In this document: piece by piece, positions 28,083 through 35,966 of the stretch
How positions within the stretch are numbered: the stretch's first letter is position 1
Layout: the number at the start of each line of letters is the position of its first letter
NCBI RefSeq assembly: GCF_014201335.1
Contig: NZ_JACHEB010000003.1
Coordinates: forward strand, 372,001 to 436,000
From: Tunturiibacter gelidiferens
GTDB taxonomy: Bacteria > Acidobacteriota > Terriglobia > Terriglobales > Acidobacteriaceae
DNA: 64,000 nt
Direction: 5' to 3'
The notes under the pieces: model-generated
What the model was told of the DNA's origin: nothing
What the model saw: the letters and a program-made list of their open reading frames with translations, nothing else
Databases searched by the model: none
Made by a program: the position numbers and the translations under genes

Positions 28083-28691
28083 CTAGTCGGGTTGCCACTG
28101 GTAGGCGTTGGGTTGGGGCAGGCCGATGTGGGCGAGGACCCGGTGGACGAAGTTGCGAGCCATCTCTTGGGTGCTTTGCGGGTGGTTGTAGAGGGTGGGG
28201 ATGGCAGGGAAGATGGTGGCGCCGGCGTCGGAGGCTAACTGCATATTGCGGATGTGGATACGGTTGAATGGGGTTTCGCGGATGCAGAGGACGAGGGGCC
28301 GGTTTTCTTTTAGGCAGACGTCGGCGGCGCGGTGGATGAGGTTTTGTGCGAGGCCGTTTGCGATGGACGCAAGGGTGCCCATGGAGCAGGGGAGGACGAT
28401 CATCGCGTCGGTGGGATAGCTGCCGCTGGCGATGTTGGCTCCGATGTCGGTTTCGGCGTGTTGCTGGAGTTTGGGGCAGGGAGCGCCGAGGAGCTTTTCG
28501 GCGAGGTCGTTGCGTCCGCTGAGGTGAAGCTCTTCGGCGAAGACGCGGAGGGCACTGTCGGATGCGACGAAGTTGATCTTGGTGACGCGGGTGTCAGCGG
28601 CGAGGGCGCGGAGGATCTCGGCGGCGTAGATGCTGCCGCTGGCTCCGGTGACGGCTAACGTGATGTTGGTCGGTTCTGACACGGGTTTCAT
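28083..28691 (-). CDS. ubiX: Flavin prenyltransferase UbiX
   Basis: 202 residues. UbiX joins dimethylallyl monophosphate to reduced FMN, making the prenylated cofactor of UbiD-type decarboxylases. The glycine-rich start ALAVTGASGSIYA, the VLPCSMGTLASIANG segment, and the PLVLCIRETPFN and HNPQSTQEMA-like (YNHPQSTQEMARNF) conserved segments cover the whole family length. No ubiD is in the window. Confidence 0.93.
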   Translation of the reverse strand: MKPVSEPTNITLAVTGASGSIYAAEILRALAADTRVTKINFVASDSALRVFAEELHLSGRNDLAEKLLGAPCPKLQQHAETDIGANIASGSYPTDAMIVLPCSMGTLASIANGLAQNLIHRAADVCLKENRPLVLCIRETPFNRIHIRNMQLASDAGATIFPAIPTLYNHPQSTQEMARNFVHRVLAHIGLPQPNAYQWQPD

Positions 28692-28849
28692 TATCGCCGA
28701 TCGGTGAGGGGTACCCCCGTATTGCCTGCGTGTAAGTTATTTATTTTGAGTGGTTTGCGTGGTGTGGTCCCGTGCAAATTAGTCTAAATAAAGGACTTGC
28801 GTCCAAATTTGTCCAAACAATAGGGTTACGCGGTCTTCCTTTGGTCGGC

Positions 28850-28881
28850 AAAAGAAAAATGGCCCAACAATGTCTGGGCCA
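28850..28881 (-). terminator. Intrinsic terminator with no obvious gene
   Basis: A 7-bp GC-rich stem (TGGCCCA ... TGGGCCA, 28860-28881) is followed on the minus strand by TTTTTCTTTT. That is a strong intrinsic terminator for leftward transcription, but the nearest leftward gene ends at 29161, almost 280 bases upstream. The plus-strand side is T-rich too, so it could be bidirectional. Confidence 0.65.
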
Positions 28882-28920
28882 CTGCTCTTATATTCTTCTA
28901 TTTCTATTTTAGAGTATTGA

Positions 28921-28957
28921 GGCAAACTGATACGCCAGCTTTCGGGCGTTTATTTTT
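28921..28957. other. Sigma-54-like motif overlapping a small hairpin
   Basis: On the minus strand 28921-28937 reads TGGCGTATCAGTTTGCC, nearly identical to 40221-40236 but one base longer between the GG and GC blocks. On the plus strand the same bases form ACGCC...GGCGT followed by TTATTTTTG, a weak terminator-like hairpin. Either reading is possible. Confidence 0.3.
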
Positions 28958-29069
28958 GCGGCGTAAAGCTTTTGTTTGTCAGCGTTTCGTGCGATGGATT
29001 GCGTCGGTGCGTGAGTATTGGGGCTTGACAGCAAACCGATCCGCGATGGTTTACGGACGACAGGAAATA

Positions 29070-29147
29070 AAAAACAAAGACGAAATACGGAGGTCTCTCC
29101 ACTTCGCCGTGAGATAAAACTGCATGGCTTCGGTCGAGATGACTATG
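29070..29147. repeat. Short interspersed intergenic repeat, degenerate copy
   Basis: The run GACGAAATACGGAGGTCTCT followed by CCACTTCG and ending in GAGATGACT matches, with changes, the block order in 4736-4838 and 35529-35580. It lies just downstream of the leftward YkgJ-type gene. Confidence 0.45.
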
Positions 29148-29160
29148 TTTAGAGAGGTTC

Positions 29161-29784
29161 TCAAGGGTGCGGGGCAGGAGAGCGTAATGCGTAGGCGATG
29201 AGGGTTTGGCCGTGAAGGTTATGGGTGGTGTTGAAGGCCTCGTTGCTGGCTTCTTCTTTGGCTGGGATGGTGGGGTCTAGTTCGCAGGCGGCGATCTCTT
29301 CGGTAGTGGCGTGGATGAAGCAGAGCTCGCAGGTGGCGAGGTTGACTTCGCCGTTGTCGCCATCGCTGCGCATGGGTGGGCCGAAGGTGCGGCAGAGAAT
29401 AGGCCGGTGTTCGTAGAGGTCGCAGGTGCCGGTGGTCAGGTCGAGGACGGGGCAGGGTTCGTCGTTGGCGAACTCTTCGAAGAGGATGGCGGCTTCGTGG
29501 TCTTCGTTGAGGATGCCGGTGGTGAGGTCGCCGGGGAACCATGGGTCGAGGCGGGTGAGGGATTCGGCTACTCTTGCGTGGATGCGTGAGGCTCTTTCGG
29601 GGTCAGTTGTTTCGAGGATTGCCAGGCCTTCGTGAAGGCGAGCTCCGTCTTCGTGGGCGATGGGGAAGACGCCGATGCAGCATTGGGAACAGCCGGGGTG
29701 GCATACGAGGTGGCGGCCTCCGCGTTTGTAGGCGTCGGCTACTGCGGTGTCTACGATTTGGACGAATTGATCCGTGGGGAGCAT
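29161..29784 (-). CDS. YkgJ-type cysteine-cluster protein
   Basis: 207 residues from the ATG at 29784; the frame continues upstream only through repeat sequence. Cysteines in CHPGCSQCC, CPVLDLTTGTCDLYEHRPILCRTFG and CELC match the YkgJ/CxxCxxCC family, which binds zinc or an iron-sulfur cluster. The role of the family is not established. It stands alone, followed by a long intergenic region. Confidence 0.8.
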   Translation of the reverse strand: MLPTDQFVQIVDTAVADAYKRGGRHLVCHPGCSQCCIGVFPIAHEDGARLHEGLAILETTDPERASRIHARVAESLTRLDPWFPGDLTTGILNEDHEAAILFEEFANDEPCPVLDLTTGTCDLYEHRPILCRTFGPPMRSDGDNGEVNLATCELCFIHATTEEIAACELDPTIPAKEEASNEAFNTTHNLHGQTLIAYALRSPAPHP

Positions 29785-29887
29785 GGGTTGATTATCTGCG
29801 GGCGTGATCGCGATGGATAGCAGTGGCGATAGTGGATTTGCGGCTAGATATGGCTTTTGGCGATTTCGGATATTAGATGGGGCAAAA

Positions 29888-29975
29888 CAACTGCAACCGC
29901 AGATTCCTCCGCTTCGCTGCGGAATGACAAACAAAAGAACAAGCAACTGCAACCGCCAATCCCTTTGCGATGCAA
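29888..29975. repeat. Interspersed repeat, second type (two units)
   Basis: The 43 bases at 29888-29930 are identical to 30352-30394. The core TCCGCTTCGCTGCGGA is an imperfect hairpin followed by AATGACA. A second diverged unit follows at 29941-29975. It lies between the YkgJ-type gene and the broken GIY-YIG gene. Confidence 0.7.
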
Positions 29976-30031
29976 TCAGTAAGGCTTACAGAGGCAAGAG
30001 CAACTGCACGCGTGGAATAACAGTCGTGATG

Positions 30032-30325
30032 CTACCAATTGTGGGCTAGGTCTTCCCAGGTTTGGTTTGTTGCTTGGATCAGTTCTAATTTCTTTTCGCG
30101 AGTCCAGTCTTTCAATTTCTTTTCGCGTGCGATGGCATTTAGAACGTAGGTGAAGTGTTCGTAGTGGACGAGACGATTGATGTTGTAGCGGGCGGTGTAG
30201 GTGGCGGTGGGAGCCGTTCGGTGTTCGGCTACTCGGCGAAAGATGTTGTTGGTGAAGCCTATGTAGAGTTCGTGGGAGCGGCTGGCCAGGATGTAGACCT
30301 AAAAATGGTATTGGCGAAGCGGCAT
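30032..30325 (-). pseudogene. GIY-YIG nuclease-like gene interrupted by an amber codon
   Basis: From the ATG at 30325 the frame reads MPLRQYHF, then TAG at 30301-30299, then continues without further stops for 89 codons: VYILASRSHELYIGFTNNIF...RRVAEHR...YNINRLVHYEHF...AIAREKKLKDWTREKK...WEDLAHNW. This is a complete YhbQ/URI-like GIY-YIG domain: (Y)VYI, LYIG, the RRVAEH arginine region and the late Glu. In such proteins the position of the TAG is normally Tyr (FYVYIL). A single base change from TAT or TAC explains it. No other start lies after the stop, so the gene is probably inactive unless amber is suppressed. Repeats flank it on both sides. Confidence 0.75.
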
Positions 30326-30342
30326 TGCGGCAGGATATCCAA

Positions 30343-30525
30343 AGGCAAAAGCAACTGCAACCGCAGATTCCTCCGCTTCGCTGCGGAATGACAAGAGAAC
30401 AGGCAACAGCAAGGCACCGCAGATCCCTACGGGACGACAAACAAAAGAACAGGCAAAGCGGAGGCGACTGCAACCGCCGATTACTTCGATTTGCGTCGGC
30501 ACGACAACAAAAGAACAGGAGCCGT
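30343..30525. repeat. Interspersed repeat, second type (about three units)
   Basis: Three diverged units in a row, each ending in ATGACA, ACGACA or similar and followed by AAAAGAACAGG. The first (30352-30394) is identical over 43 bases to 29888-29930. The array lies between the PRISE-type reductase and the broken GIY-YIG gene, and contributes to misleading long open frames in all phases. Confidence 0.7.
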
Positions 30526-30541
30526 TTTCGACGACGTAGTG

Positions 30542-31606
30542 TTAGGGGATGATACGGTCGTGGCGTAGGCGGGCGAAGAGGTCGAAGAAGCTGTCGTCGG
30601 TGGCTTGGTAGTCGAGGAAGCCTAGTTTGCGGCTTTTGCTCATGTCGGTGACGACTTCGATGGGACGGCCGAGGTCGGCGTCGGTGTGCCATGCGGAGAT
30701 GAGTTGGTTGATGTCGGACTCGATGAGGTTGTGGGATTTTGCGATGTTGTGCCAGATGTCTTCGGTGCCGGCTAGTTGTTGTTCGAGTGGGGTTCCTTCT
30801 CCGGGGAAGGGAGCGGATTCGATGCCGAACCAGTCGGCGAGGCGAGGCCACATCCAGCTCCAGCGGAAGACGTCGCCGTTGACTACGTTGAAGGCATGGT
30901 CACGTGCTTGAGGTGTGGTTGCAGCCCACTCGAGATGGCGTGCGAGGAGTCTTGCATCGGTCATGTCGGTTAGGCCGTGCCACTGAGTCGCTGAGCCGGG
31001 GAAGAGGAAGGGGTGGCCGGTTTCGCGACAGATGTTTGCGTAGACGGCCAGGGTGACGCCCATGTTCATCGCGTTGCCTAAGGCGTAGCCGATGATGGTG
31101 TGGGGACGATGGACGCTCCAGTTGAAGTTGTGGCGCTCGGCTGCGGCGAAGACCTCGTCTTCCTGGGCGTAGTAGAAGTTTTCGATGTCGAGGCGGGGCT
31201 GCTCTTCGCGGAATGGTGTGGCGGGGAGTGCGCCTTTGCCATAGGCCTCGAATGGGCCGAGGTAGTGTTTGAGGCCTGTCACGAGAGCAACGTGGCGGAC
31301 GGATTCAGCGGGCGCGACGGCTTCGAGGAGGTTGCGCACCATGGCGGAGTTGACGCGGATATTTTCGGCTTCGGTTGGTTGGCGGAGCCAGGTCGTGATG
31401 AAGATGTGCGAGGGCTTGAGATGAGAGACTGCAGCGCGCAAGGCGGTGGGGTCAAGGAGATCGGCGGAGATGAAGTTGACATCGTCGATGGTGTTCGAGG
31501 CGCGCCGGGCGAGGCCGTGAACCTGCCAGCCGTTGGCGAGGAGTTGTTGGGCGAGGTTGTTGCCGACGATGCCTGTGACTCCAGCGATGAGCGCGGTACG
31601 GGACAT
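30542..31606 (-). CDS. PRISE-like extended SDR oxidoreductase
   Basis: 354 residues with AAGGA before the ATG. The NAD(P)-binding start ALIAGVTGIVGNNL fits an extended short-chain dehydrogenase. The segments VTGLKHYLGPFEAYG, FYYAQEDEV (the YxxxE-type active-site region) and VHRPHTIIGYALGN are those of the progesterone 5-beta-reductase/iridoid synthase-like (PRISE) family, which reduces the double bond of enones with NADPH. The natural substrate in bacteria is generally unknown. Confidence 0.82.
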   Translation of the reverse strand: MSRTALIAGVTGIVGNNLAQQLLANGWQVHGLARRASNTIDDVNFISADLLDPTALRAAVSHLKPSHIFITTWLRQPTEAENIRVNSAMVRNLLEAVAPAESVRHVALVTGLKHYLGPFEAYGKGALPATPFREEQPRLDIENFYYAQEDEVFAAAERHNFNWSVHRPHTIIGYALGNAMNMGVTLAVYANICRETGHPFLFPGSATQWHGLTDMTDARLLARHLEWAATTPQARDHAFNVVNGDVFRWSWMWPRLADWFGIESAPFPGEGTPLEQQLAGTEDIWHNIAKSHNLIESDINQLISAWHTDADLGRPIEVVTDMSKSRKLGFLDYQATDDSFFDLFARLRHDRIIP

Positions 31607-31736
31607 GAGAGATCCTTTGAGTCAGGTGGCTGACTATGGTTGGATGAAGCTCTTGTCTGATGCGATTCGGCGGGAGGGAATGGTGTTACAGGCACCGGTC
31701 TGGCTTGAAGATGCCTGGGCGACCGGCGCCTCGTTG

Positions 31737-31943
31737 CTAGACAGCTTTACGCTGGAAGGTTGTTTTCTTGGACCCAGCGAAGGAGTCCTTCGCCTTGACG
31801 GAAGCGGTCGACGAGGAGGCGAGAGATTTGTCGCCGCCTTTTGCCTGAGCCGCTGCTTTTTCGCGTGCCGCCTGGAGCTTTTGTGCTTTGGGGCTTAGCC
31901 CGCGGGTCTTGACTTCTGCTGCTTTTGGAATGAAATCACTCAT
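31737..31943 (-). CDS. Small Lys/Ala-rich basic protein
   Basis: 68 residues, rich in Lys, Ala and Ser (EKAAAQAKGGDKSLASSS), no Cys or Trp, and no hydrophobic segment, so a soluble, probably disordered, possibly nucleic-acid-binding protein. Its composition recalls the basic tails on UvrA and the TadA fusion in this window. The ribosome site is weak. Real gene likely from codon pattern and position, but no function can be named. Confidence 0.5.
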   Translation of the reverse strand: MSDFIPKAAEVKTRGLSPKAQKLQAAREKAAAQAKGGDKSLASSSTASVKAKDSFAGSKKTTFQRKAV

Positions 31944-32024
31944 AGAGAGATCGTATAACGGTCGGATGGTTTCGAACAGGGCCTGGATTAGCCTCTGTCG
32001 TGCGTGGTGCTTGTAGGTTCGGAG

Positions 32025-32496
32025 TTATTTGCAGGGATGCGGCTTGACGCCGGACCAGGTCCAACTGCGGATCTTCCAGCCGCTGGGCTCTGCGTGCAGG
32101 ACGAAGGTTGCCTGGCCTTCTTCGGCGATTGGTTTGCCGTGCTCCTTGTAGAGGTAGACGGTGGGGATGATGACGTAGGCGAGGTCGCCTTCGATTTCGG
32201 TGCGTGTAGGAGCGTCGTACTTCACAATGCCGTCGGTGACACCTGTGGCTGTTGCGTGTTTTTCGTAGTCGGCTGCCCATGCCTGTGCGGCATTGGGGCC
32301 GGTCCAACGGTGGGGAGAAAATTCGTCGGCGATGGTGATGTTGCCTTTTTCGTATGCTGCGTAGGCGGAGGCTGTGTCGCCTTTGTTGAAGCCGTCGACG
32401 AACTGACGTATCGGCAACATTACGTCTGCTGGGGAGCGGCGATTGCTGTGGCGGCCAGCAGTGACCTGTGAGTAGCGCGAGGATTGCTTTCTTCAT
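32025..32496 (-). pseudogene. Secreted NTF2-like (SnoaL/DUF4440-type) protein with frame breaks in its signal peptide
   Basis: The body (IRQFVDGFNKGDTASAYAAYEKG through ATFVLHAEPSGWKIRSWTWSG) is an NTF2-like fold read in one frame from 32420 down to 32025. The natural start, an ATG at 32496 with GGAG nine bases before it, encodes MKKAILALLT in a second frame. Between them a third frame encodes the missing signal-peptide core and cleavage site, SLLAATAIAAPQQT. Thus the N-terminus is spread over three frames, implying two single-base indels in about 70 bases. Translation from the in-frame ATG at 32420 would give a protein without export signal and without a visible ribosome site. Either a decaying gene or sequence errors. 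Confidence 0.65.
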
Positions 32497-32552
32497 GAAG
32501 AACTCCGATTGACGCTGCTTATTGCATCAAATCGTGGCCAGATGCGAAGAGA

Positions 32553-34073
32553 TTACCAGATCGATTTGAGCTCCCAGACCTGGCCTTCGCTTTCGATCGG
32601 CTTTGCGTCGTCGGGGAAGATCTGGATTTGAAGATCGTTGGCGACAGGGAATACCAGGTCGGTCATGGCGATGGTTCCGTCCTGCGCGAAGGCTTCGACG
32701 GAGGATCGGTCGACGATCAGGGTGAGGTCGTAGGGGCGAGTGGTGACCAGGGGTGCTTTGGTCCGGGTGGGGAAGTCCGGACTGACGGCTGCGCCTGAGT
32801 GGGTGCGGTCGATGTAGAACTCTTTCTTGGCGGTGTCGAAAGCTACTTCGGTCCAGTGTTGCTGGTCTGAGAAGATCTTGAGACCGAAGACGGGTTCGAC
32901 GGGATGGCCGAAGTGGATGCGGATCTCGAAGGGAGGCTGGACGGTGTGTCCACTTCCGTAGAGGGCAGAGGTGTTGGTGGAGAGGGCGGAGATCTCGTAA
33001 TTTTTCGCTCGGAGGGGAGCGATGAGTGGATCCTGTTTGATGGCGAGGCCCGCGGCGTCGTTGATGAAGGAGAGACGGCGAGGGATACTCATCTGTCCTC
33101 GGTAGGGAAAGGTTGGGATCTTGGAGGCGTACTGCCAGTTGCTCATCCAGCCGATGAGGACTGGCTTCTGATCTTTGGGCAGGCCGTTGTAGCTGATGGC
33201 GCAGTAGTCGTCTTTGCCGTAGTTGGTCCAACCGTAGGAGCCGCGGAGGCGCGATTGGCGGAATGTTTTGCCGTCGAAGGTGCCGAGGAAGTACTGCTCG
33301 CCGGAGCCGCCTTGAGGGGCGCCGGGATTGAGGCCGACTTTGAGAGCCCACATGCTCGCTGCGCCGTTGGAGGAGGGGATCTGGAGGAGGTCAGGGCACT
33401 CCCAGTCGCCGTCGATGTCGCCGGTGGGGCCGAAGTCGCTGAGCTGGGTCCAGACTTTGAGGTTGGAGGAGGAGTAGAAGCGGATCTTGTGTTCTTTGGG
33501 CAGGGAGACGGCCATGACCCAGTGGTGCGCGATAGGGTCCCAACTGACGCTGGGGTCGCGGAAGTCTGACATTTTAAGATCGAGGACGGGGTTGCCGGGA
33601 TACTGCGCCCAGTTGCGGCCCTTGTCGAGGCTGACGGCGAGGTTTTGGGTTTGGCGGATTCCTTCAGGAGTTTGGGTGTGGCCGGTGTAGATGGCGACGA
33701 GACAGTCGCCGTGAGTGCAGAAGCCGCTGGTGTTGCCGTGATCGACGACGACACTGCCGGTGAAGATCATGGTGTTGTCATGCTCGGGGATGGCGACGGG
33801 GAGCTCGTGCCAGTGGAGGAGGTCGGTGCTGACGGCGTGGCCCCAACTCATGTGTCCCCATTGGTCGCCGTAGGGGTTGTACTGGAAGAAGAGGTGGTAC
33901 TCGCCCTGGAAGAAGACGAGGCCGTTGGGGTCGTTGGTCCAGTTTTCGGCGGGGGAGAAGTGGACTTGCGGGCGGTAGGGCTGGTCGTAGTCGGGATTCT
34001 GCGCGGCTAAGGGGAGTGCGAATAGAGTGAGAGTGGCGACGCAGCGGACTAATTTGCGAAAGAAACTCTTCAC
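32553..34073 (-). CDS. Secreted GH32 fructan hydrolase (levanase/inulinase/invertase type)
   Basis: 506 residues from a GTG at 34073 with GGAG eight bases upstream. A signal peptide ends near LAAQ. The five-bladed propeller carries all three acidic signatures: WTNDPNG (nucleophile Asp48), RDPSVSW, and WECPDLL (acid/base Glu). The C-terminal beta-sandwich contains the DRSSVEAFAQDG segment usual in the family. It hydrolyses beta-fructosides such as levan, inulin or sucrose outside the cytoplasm. No fructose transporter or kinase is adjacent. Confidence 0.92.
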   Translation of the reverse strand: MKSFFRKLVRCVATLTLFALPLAAQNPDYDQPYRPQVHFSPAENWTNDPNGLVFFQGEYHLFFQYNPYGDQWGHMSWGHAVSTDLLHWHELPVAIPEHDNTMIFTGSVVVDHGNTSGFCTHGDCLVAIYTGHTQTPEGIRQTQNLAVSLDKGRNWAQYPGNPVLDLKMSDFRDPSVSWDPIAHHWVMAVSLPKEHKIRFYSSSNLKVWTQLSDFGPTGDIDGDWECPDLLQIPSSNGAASMWALKVGLNPGAPQGGSGEQYFLGTFDGKTFRQSRLRGSYGWTNYGKDDYCAISYNGLPKDQKPVLIGWMSNWQYASKIPTFPYRGQMSIPRRLSFINDAAGLAIKQDPLIAPLRAKNYEISALSTNTSALYGSGHTVQPPFEIRIHFGHPVEPVFGLKIFSDQQHWTEVAFDTAKKEFYIDRTHSGAAVSPDFPTRTKAPLVTTRPYDLTLIVDRSSVEAFAQDGTIAMTDLVFPVANDLQIQIFPDDAKPIESEGQVWELKSIW

Positions 34074-34139
34074 CGTTGGTGCTCCATTACAGATGGATGC
34101 GGTTCTGATGTTGAAGATATTCGCTATTGCAAAAAATAT

Positions 34140-35441
34140 CTATTCGCCGAGGACACGGGTGAAGATAGCATCTACGTTTGCCAGCTGGCGGTTGTAGTCG
34201 AAGGCGCGGGCTAGTTTTTCGGGCGAGAGGCGGGCGGTGATGTCGGGGACTTTGGCAATCTCGTCGCGGAAGATGAGGTCATTCTTCCAGGAGTTCATGG
34301 CGTGGCCCTGGACGAGGCGGTAGGCATCTTCACGGGACATGCCGGATTCGGCGAGGTCGAGCAGGAGTTGCCCGGAGAAGATGAGGCCGCCGGTGGATTC
34401 GAGGTTCTTCAGCATGCGGGTTGGGTAGACGAGGAGCTTGGCGATTAAATTTTCTGTTTTCGCGAGGAGGTAGTCGGCGAGGATGGTGGAGTCGGGGAAG
34501 ACGACGCGCTCGGCGGAGGAGTGGGAGATGTCGCGCTCGTGCCAGAGGGCTACGTTTTCGAAGGCGGTTTGTGCGTTGGAGCGGATGACGCGGGCGAGGC
34601 CGGAGATCTGTTCGCTGGTAATGGGGTTGCGCTTGTGGGGCATGGCGCTTGAGCCCTTTTGTTTTTCGCTGAAGAACTCTTCGGCCTCGCGGACTTCGGT
34701 GCGCTGGAGGTGGCGGATCTCGGTGGCGATCTTGTCTAACGTGCTGGCGAGGACGGCGAGGGTGGAGATGTAGGCGGCGTGGCGGTCGCGTTGAACGACC
34801 TGAGTCGCTATCGCGACTGGTTTGAGACCTAGTTGGTTACAAATTGCTTCTTCGTGCTCGGGCTTGAGATGGCCGAAGGTGCCGACCGCTCCGGAGAGCT
34901 TGCCTACGCGGAGGTCTTCGGCGGCGGCGTCGAAGCGGGTGAGGTTGCGCTGCATCTCGGAGTACCAGAGGAGCAGCTTGAGGCCGAAGGTGCTGGGCTC
35001 GGCGTGGATGCCGTGGGTGCGGCCGATGATGGGTGTGTGCTTGAACTCGAGGGCGCGCTTTTTCAGGGTTTCGGAGAGGGCTACGATGCCGGCGCGGATG
35101 ATGGCGGATGCTTCTTTGATCTGGAGGGATTGTGCGGTATCGACGACGTCGGTGCTGGTGAGGCCGTAGTGGAGCCAACGGGAGTCTTCAGGGGAGTTGA
35201 TGTGCTCGGCGACGGTGGTGGTGAAGGCGATGACATCGTGACGGACCTCGGCTTCGATCTCGTTGATGCGGTCGACGGTGAAGGCGCCCTTGTCGCGGAT
35301 GGCGTCGGCAGCGGACTGGGGGACGAGGCCGAACTGGGCGAGGGCCTGGGAGGCGGCTACTTCGACGGTGAGCCAGCACTGATATTTGTTGCCGTCGGAC
35401 CAGATGCGGCCAAGTTCGGGGCGTGTGTAGCGGGCGATCAT
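34140..35441 (-). CDS. purB: Adenylosuccinate lyase
   Basis: 433 residues, full length for the shorter PurB type. It catalyses two beta-eliminations of fumarate in purine synthesis (SAICAR to AICAR, adenylosuccinate to AMP). The superfamily signature SSAMPHKRNP is intact (about residues 268-277), the mobile signature loop contains the catalytic serine pair, and the TSTDVVDTAQS and GRTHGIHAEP segments carry the other active-site residues. The ATG at 35441 follows AAGGA. Confidence 0.95.
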   Translation of the reverse strand: MIARYTRPELGRIWSDGNKYQCWLTVEVAASQALAQFGLVPQSAADAIRDKGAFTVDRINEIEAEVRHDVIAFTTTVAEHINSPEDSRWLHYGLTSTDVVDTAQSLQIKEASAIIRAGIVALSETLKKRALEFKHTPIIGRTHGIHAEPSTFGLKLLLWYSEMQRNLTRFDAAAEDLRVGKLSGAVGTFGHLKPEHEEAICNQLGLKPVAIATQVVQRDRHAAYISTLAVLASTLDKIATEIRHLQRTEVREAEEFFSEKQKGSSAMPHKRNPITSEQISGLARVIRSNAQTAFENVALWHERDISHSSAERVVFPDSTILADYLLAKTENLIAKLLVYPTRMLKNLESTGGLIFSGQLLLDLAESGMSREDAYRLVQGHAMNSWKNDLIFRDEIAKVPDITARLSPEKLARAFDYNRQLANVDAIFTRVLGE

Positions 35442-35528
35442 GTGTTTCCTTCGAGAGGTTAACGGATATGTGTTGGTTGAATGGTCTTTTGAAGCATCAC
35501 TACGATGAGCGGCTCAATCAACGGCTAG

Positions 35529-35580
35529 AACAAAGGGAACGGCAAATACAGGGATCCTTCACTTCGTTCAGGATGACGAC
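35529..35580. repeat. Short interspersed intergenic repeat, copy 2
   Basis: GGCAAATACAGGGATCCTTC followed by ACTTCGTTCAGGATGACGAC. It has the same block order as 4736-4838, in a compact form. It lies between purB and the glutaredoxin-like gene. Confidence 0.6.
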
Positions 35581-35599
35581 CTTGATATGAATTGGCTAA

Positions 35600-35629
35600 A
35601 AACAAACTATTGATCCGGCGAATCAATAG
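35600..35629 (-). terminator. Intrinsic terminator after glutaredoxin-like gene
   Basis: An 8-bp inverted repeat CTATTGAT...ATCAATAG (35607-35629) is followed on the minus strand by TTTGTTTTTAG. It lies 17 bases after the stop of the leftward glutaredoxin-like gene and fits as its terminator. Confidence 0.7.
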
Positions 35630-35646
35630 TGGGTGGACAGTGCCCG

Positions 35647-35904
35647 CTATGGATTGGCGACGCCGAAGAGTTCGGACATTTCGTCATAGAGGAAGCCTTC
35701 GCCGGGTTTGTAGGGCTGGACCCATTTGCCATCGATGACGAACTGGGGGATAGCACGCTTGCCGGTGTTGGCGATGACCAATTCGGGGGCGCCGGGTGTG
35801 TTCTCGATGTCGATCTCTTTGAAGGGGATGTTGTGAGTTGTCAGAAAGCGTTTGGCTTCGCGGCAGTCACGGCACCAGGAGGCGGAGTAGACGGTGAGAT
35901 CCAT
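35647..35904 (-). CDS. Glutaredoxin family protein
   Basis: 85 residues, thioredoxin fold: MDLTVYSASWCRDCREAKRFL with the dithiol motif CRDC, and the cis-proline segment AIPQFVIDG. It should reduce disulfides or move electrons in the cytoplasm. The Trp-Cys-Arg-Asp-Cys form is typical of a mycoredoxin/NrdH-like group rather than classical CPYC glutaredoxins, so the electron donor is uncertain. Confidence 0.87.
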   Translation of the reverse strand: MDLTVYSASWCRDCREAKRFLTTHNIPFKEIDIENTPGAPELVIANTGKRAIPQFVIDGKWVQPYKPGEGFLYDEMSELFGVANP

Positions 35905-35966
35905 AGAGTTTTATTTTACCCGGTGGCTGGCCGGGGACGGGGATTGGCTGGATTAGAATCCCTGAT

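Larger units (their letters stand above)
28692..29160. other. Intergenic stretch between ubiX and YkgJ-type gene
   Basis: 469 bases with no convincing gene. It is A/T-richer than its surroundings. It holds two hairpins (28860-28881 and about 28932-28950) and a degenerate interspersed repeat (29070-29147). A 66-codon open frame at 28917-29117 runs across a hairpin and the repeat and is not credible as a protein. Confidence 0.6.

Noticed and set aside
28917..29117. 66-codon rightward open frame between ubiX and the YkgJ-type gene
   Set aside because: It runs over a hairpin and an interspersed repeat, without ribosome site or plausible composition.
30343..30525. Possible CRISPR-like array
   Set aside because: The units are not evenly spaced and differ in length; no cas genes are in the window, so it is an interspersed repeat cluster.
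29976..30851. Leftward 291-codon open frame over repeats and the PRISE-type gene
   Set aside because: It crosses two repeat clusters and the broken GIY-YIG gene in another frame; the product is Arg/His/Pro-rich, typical of a shadow frame.
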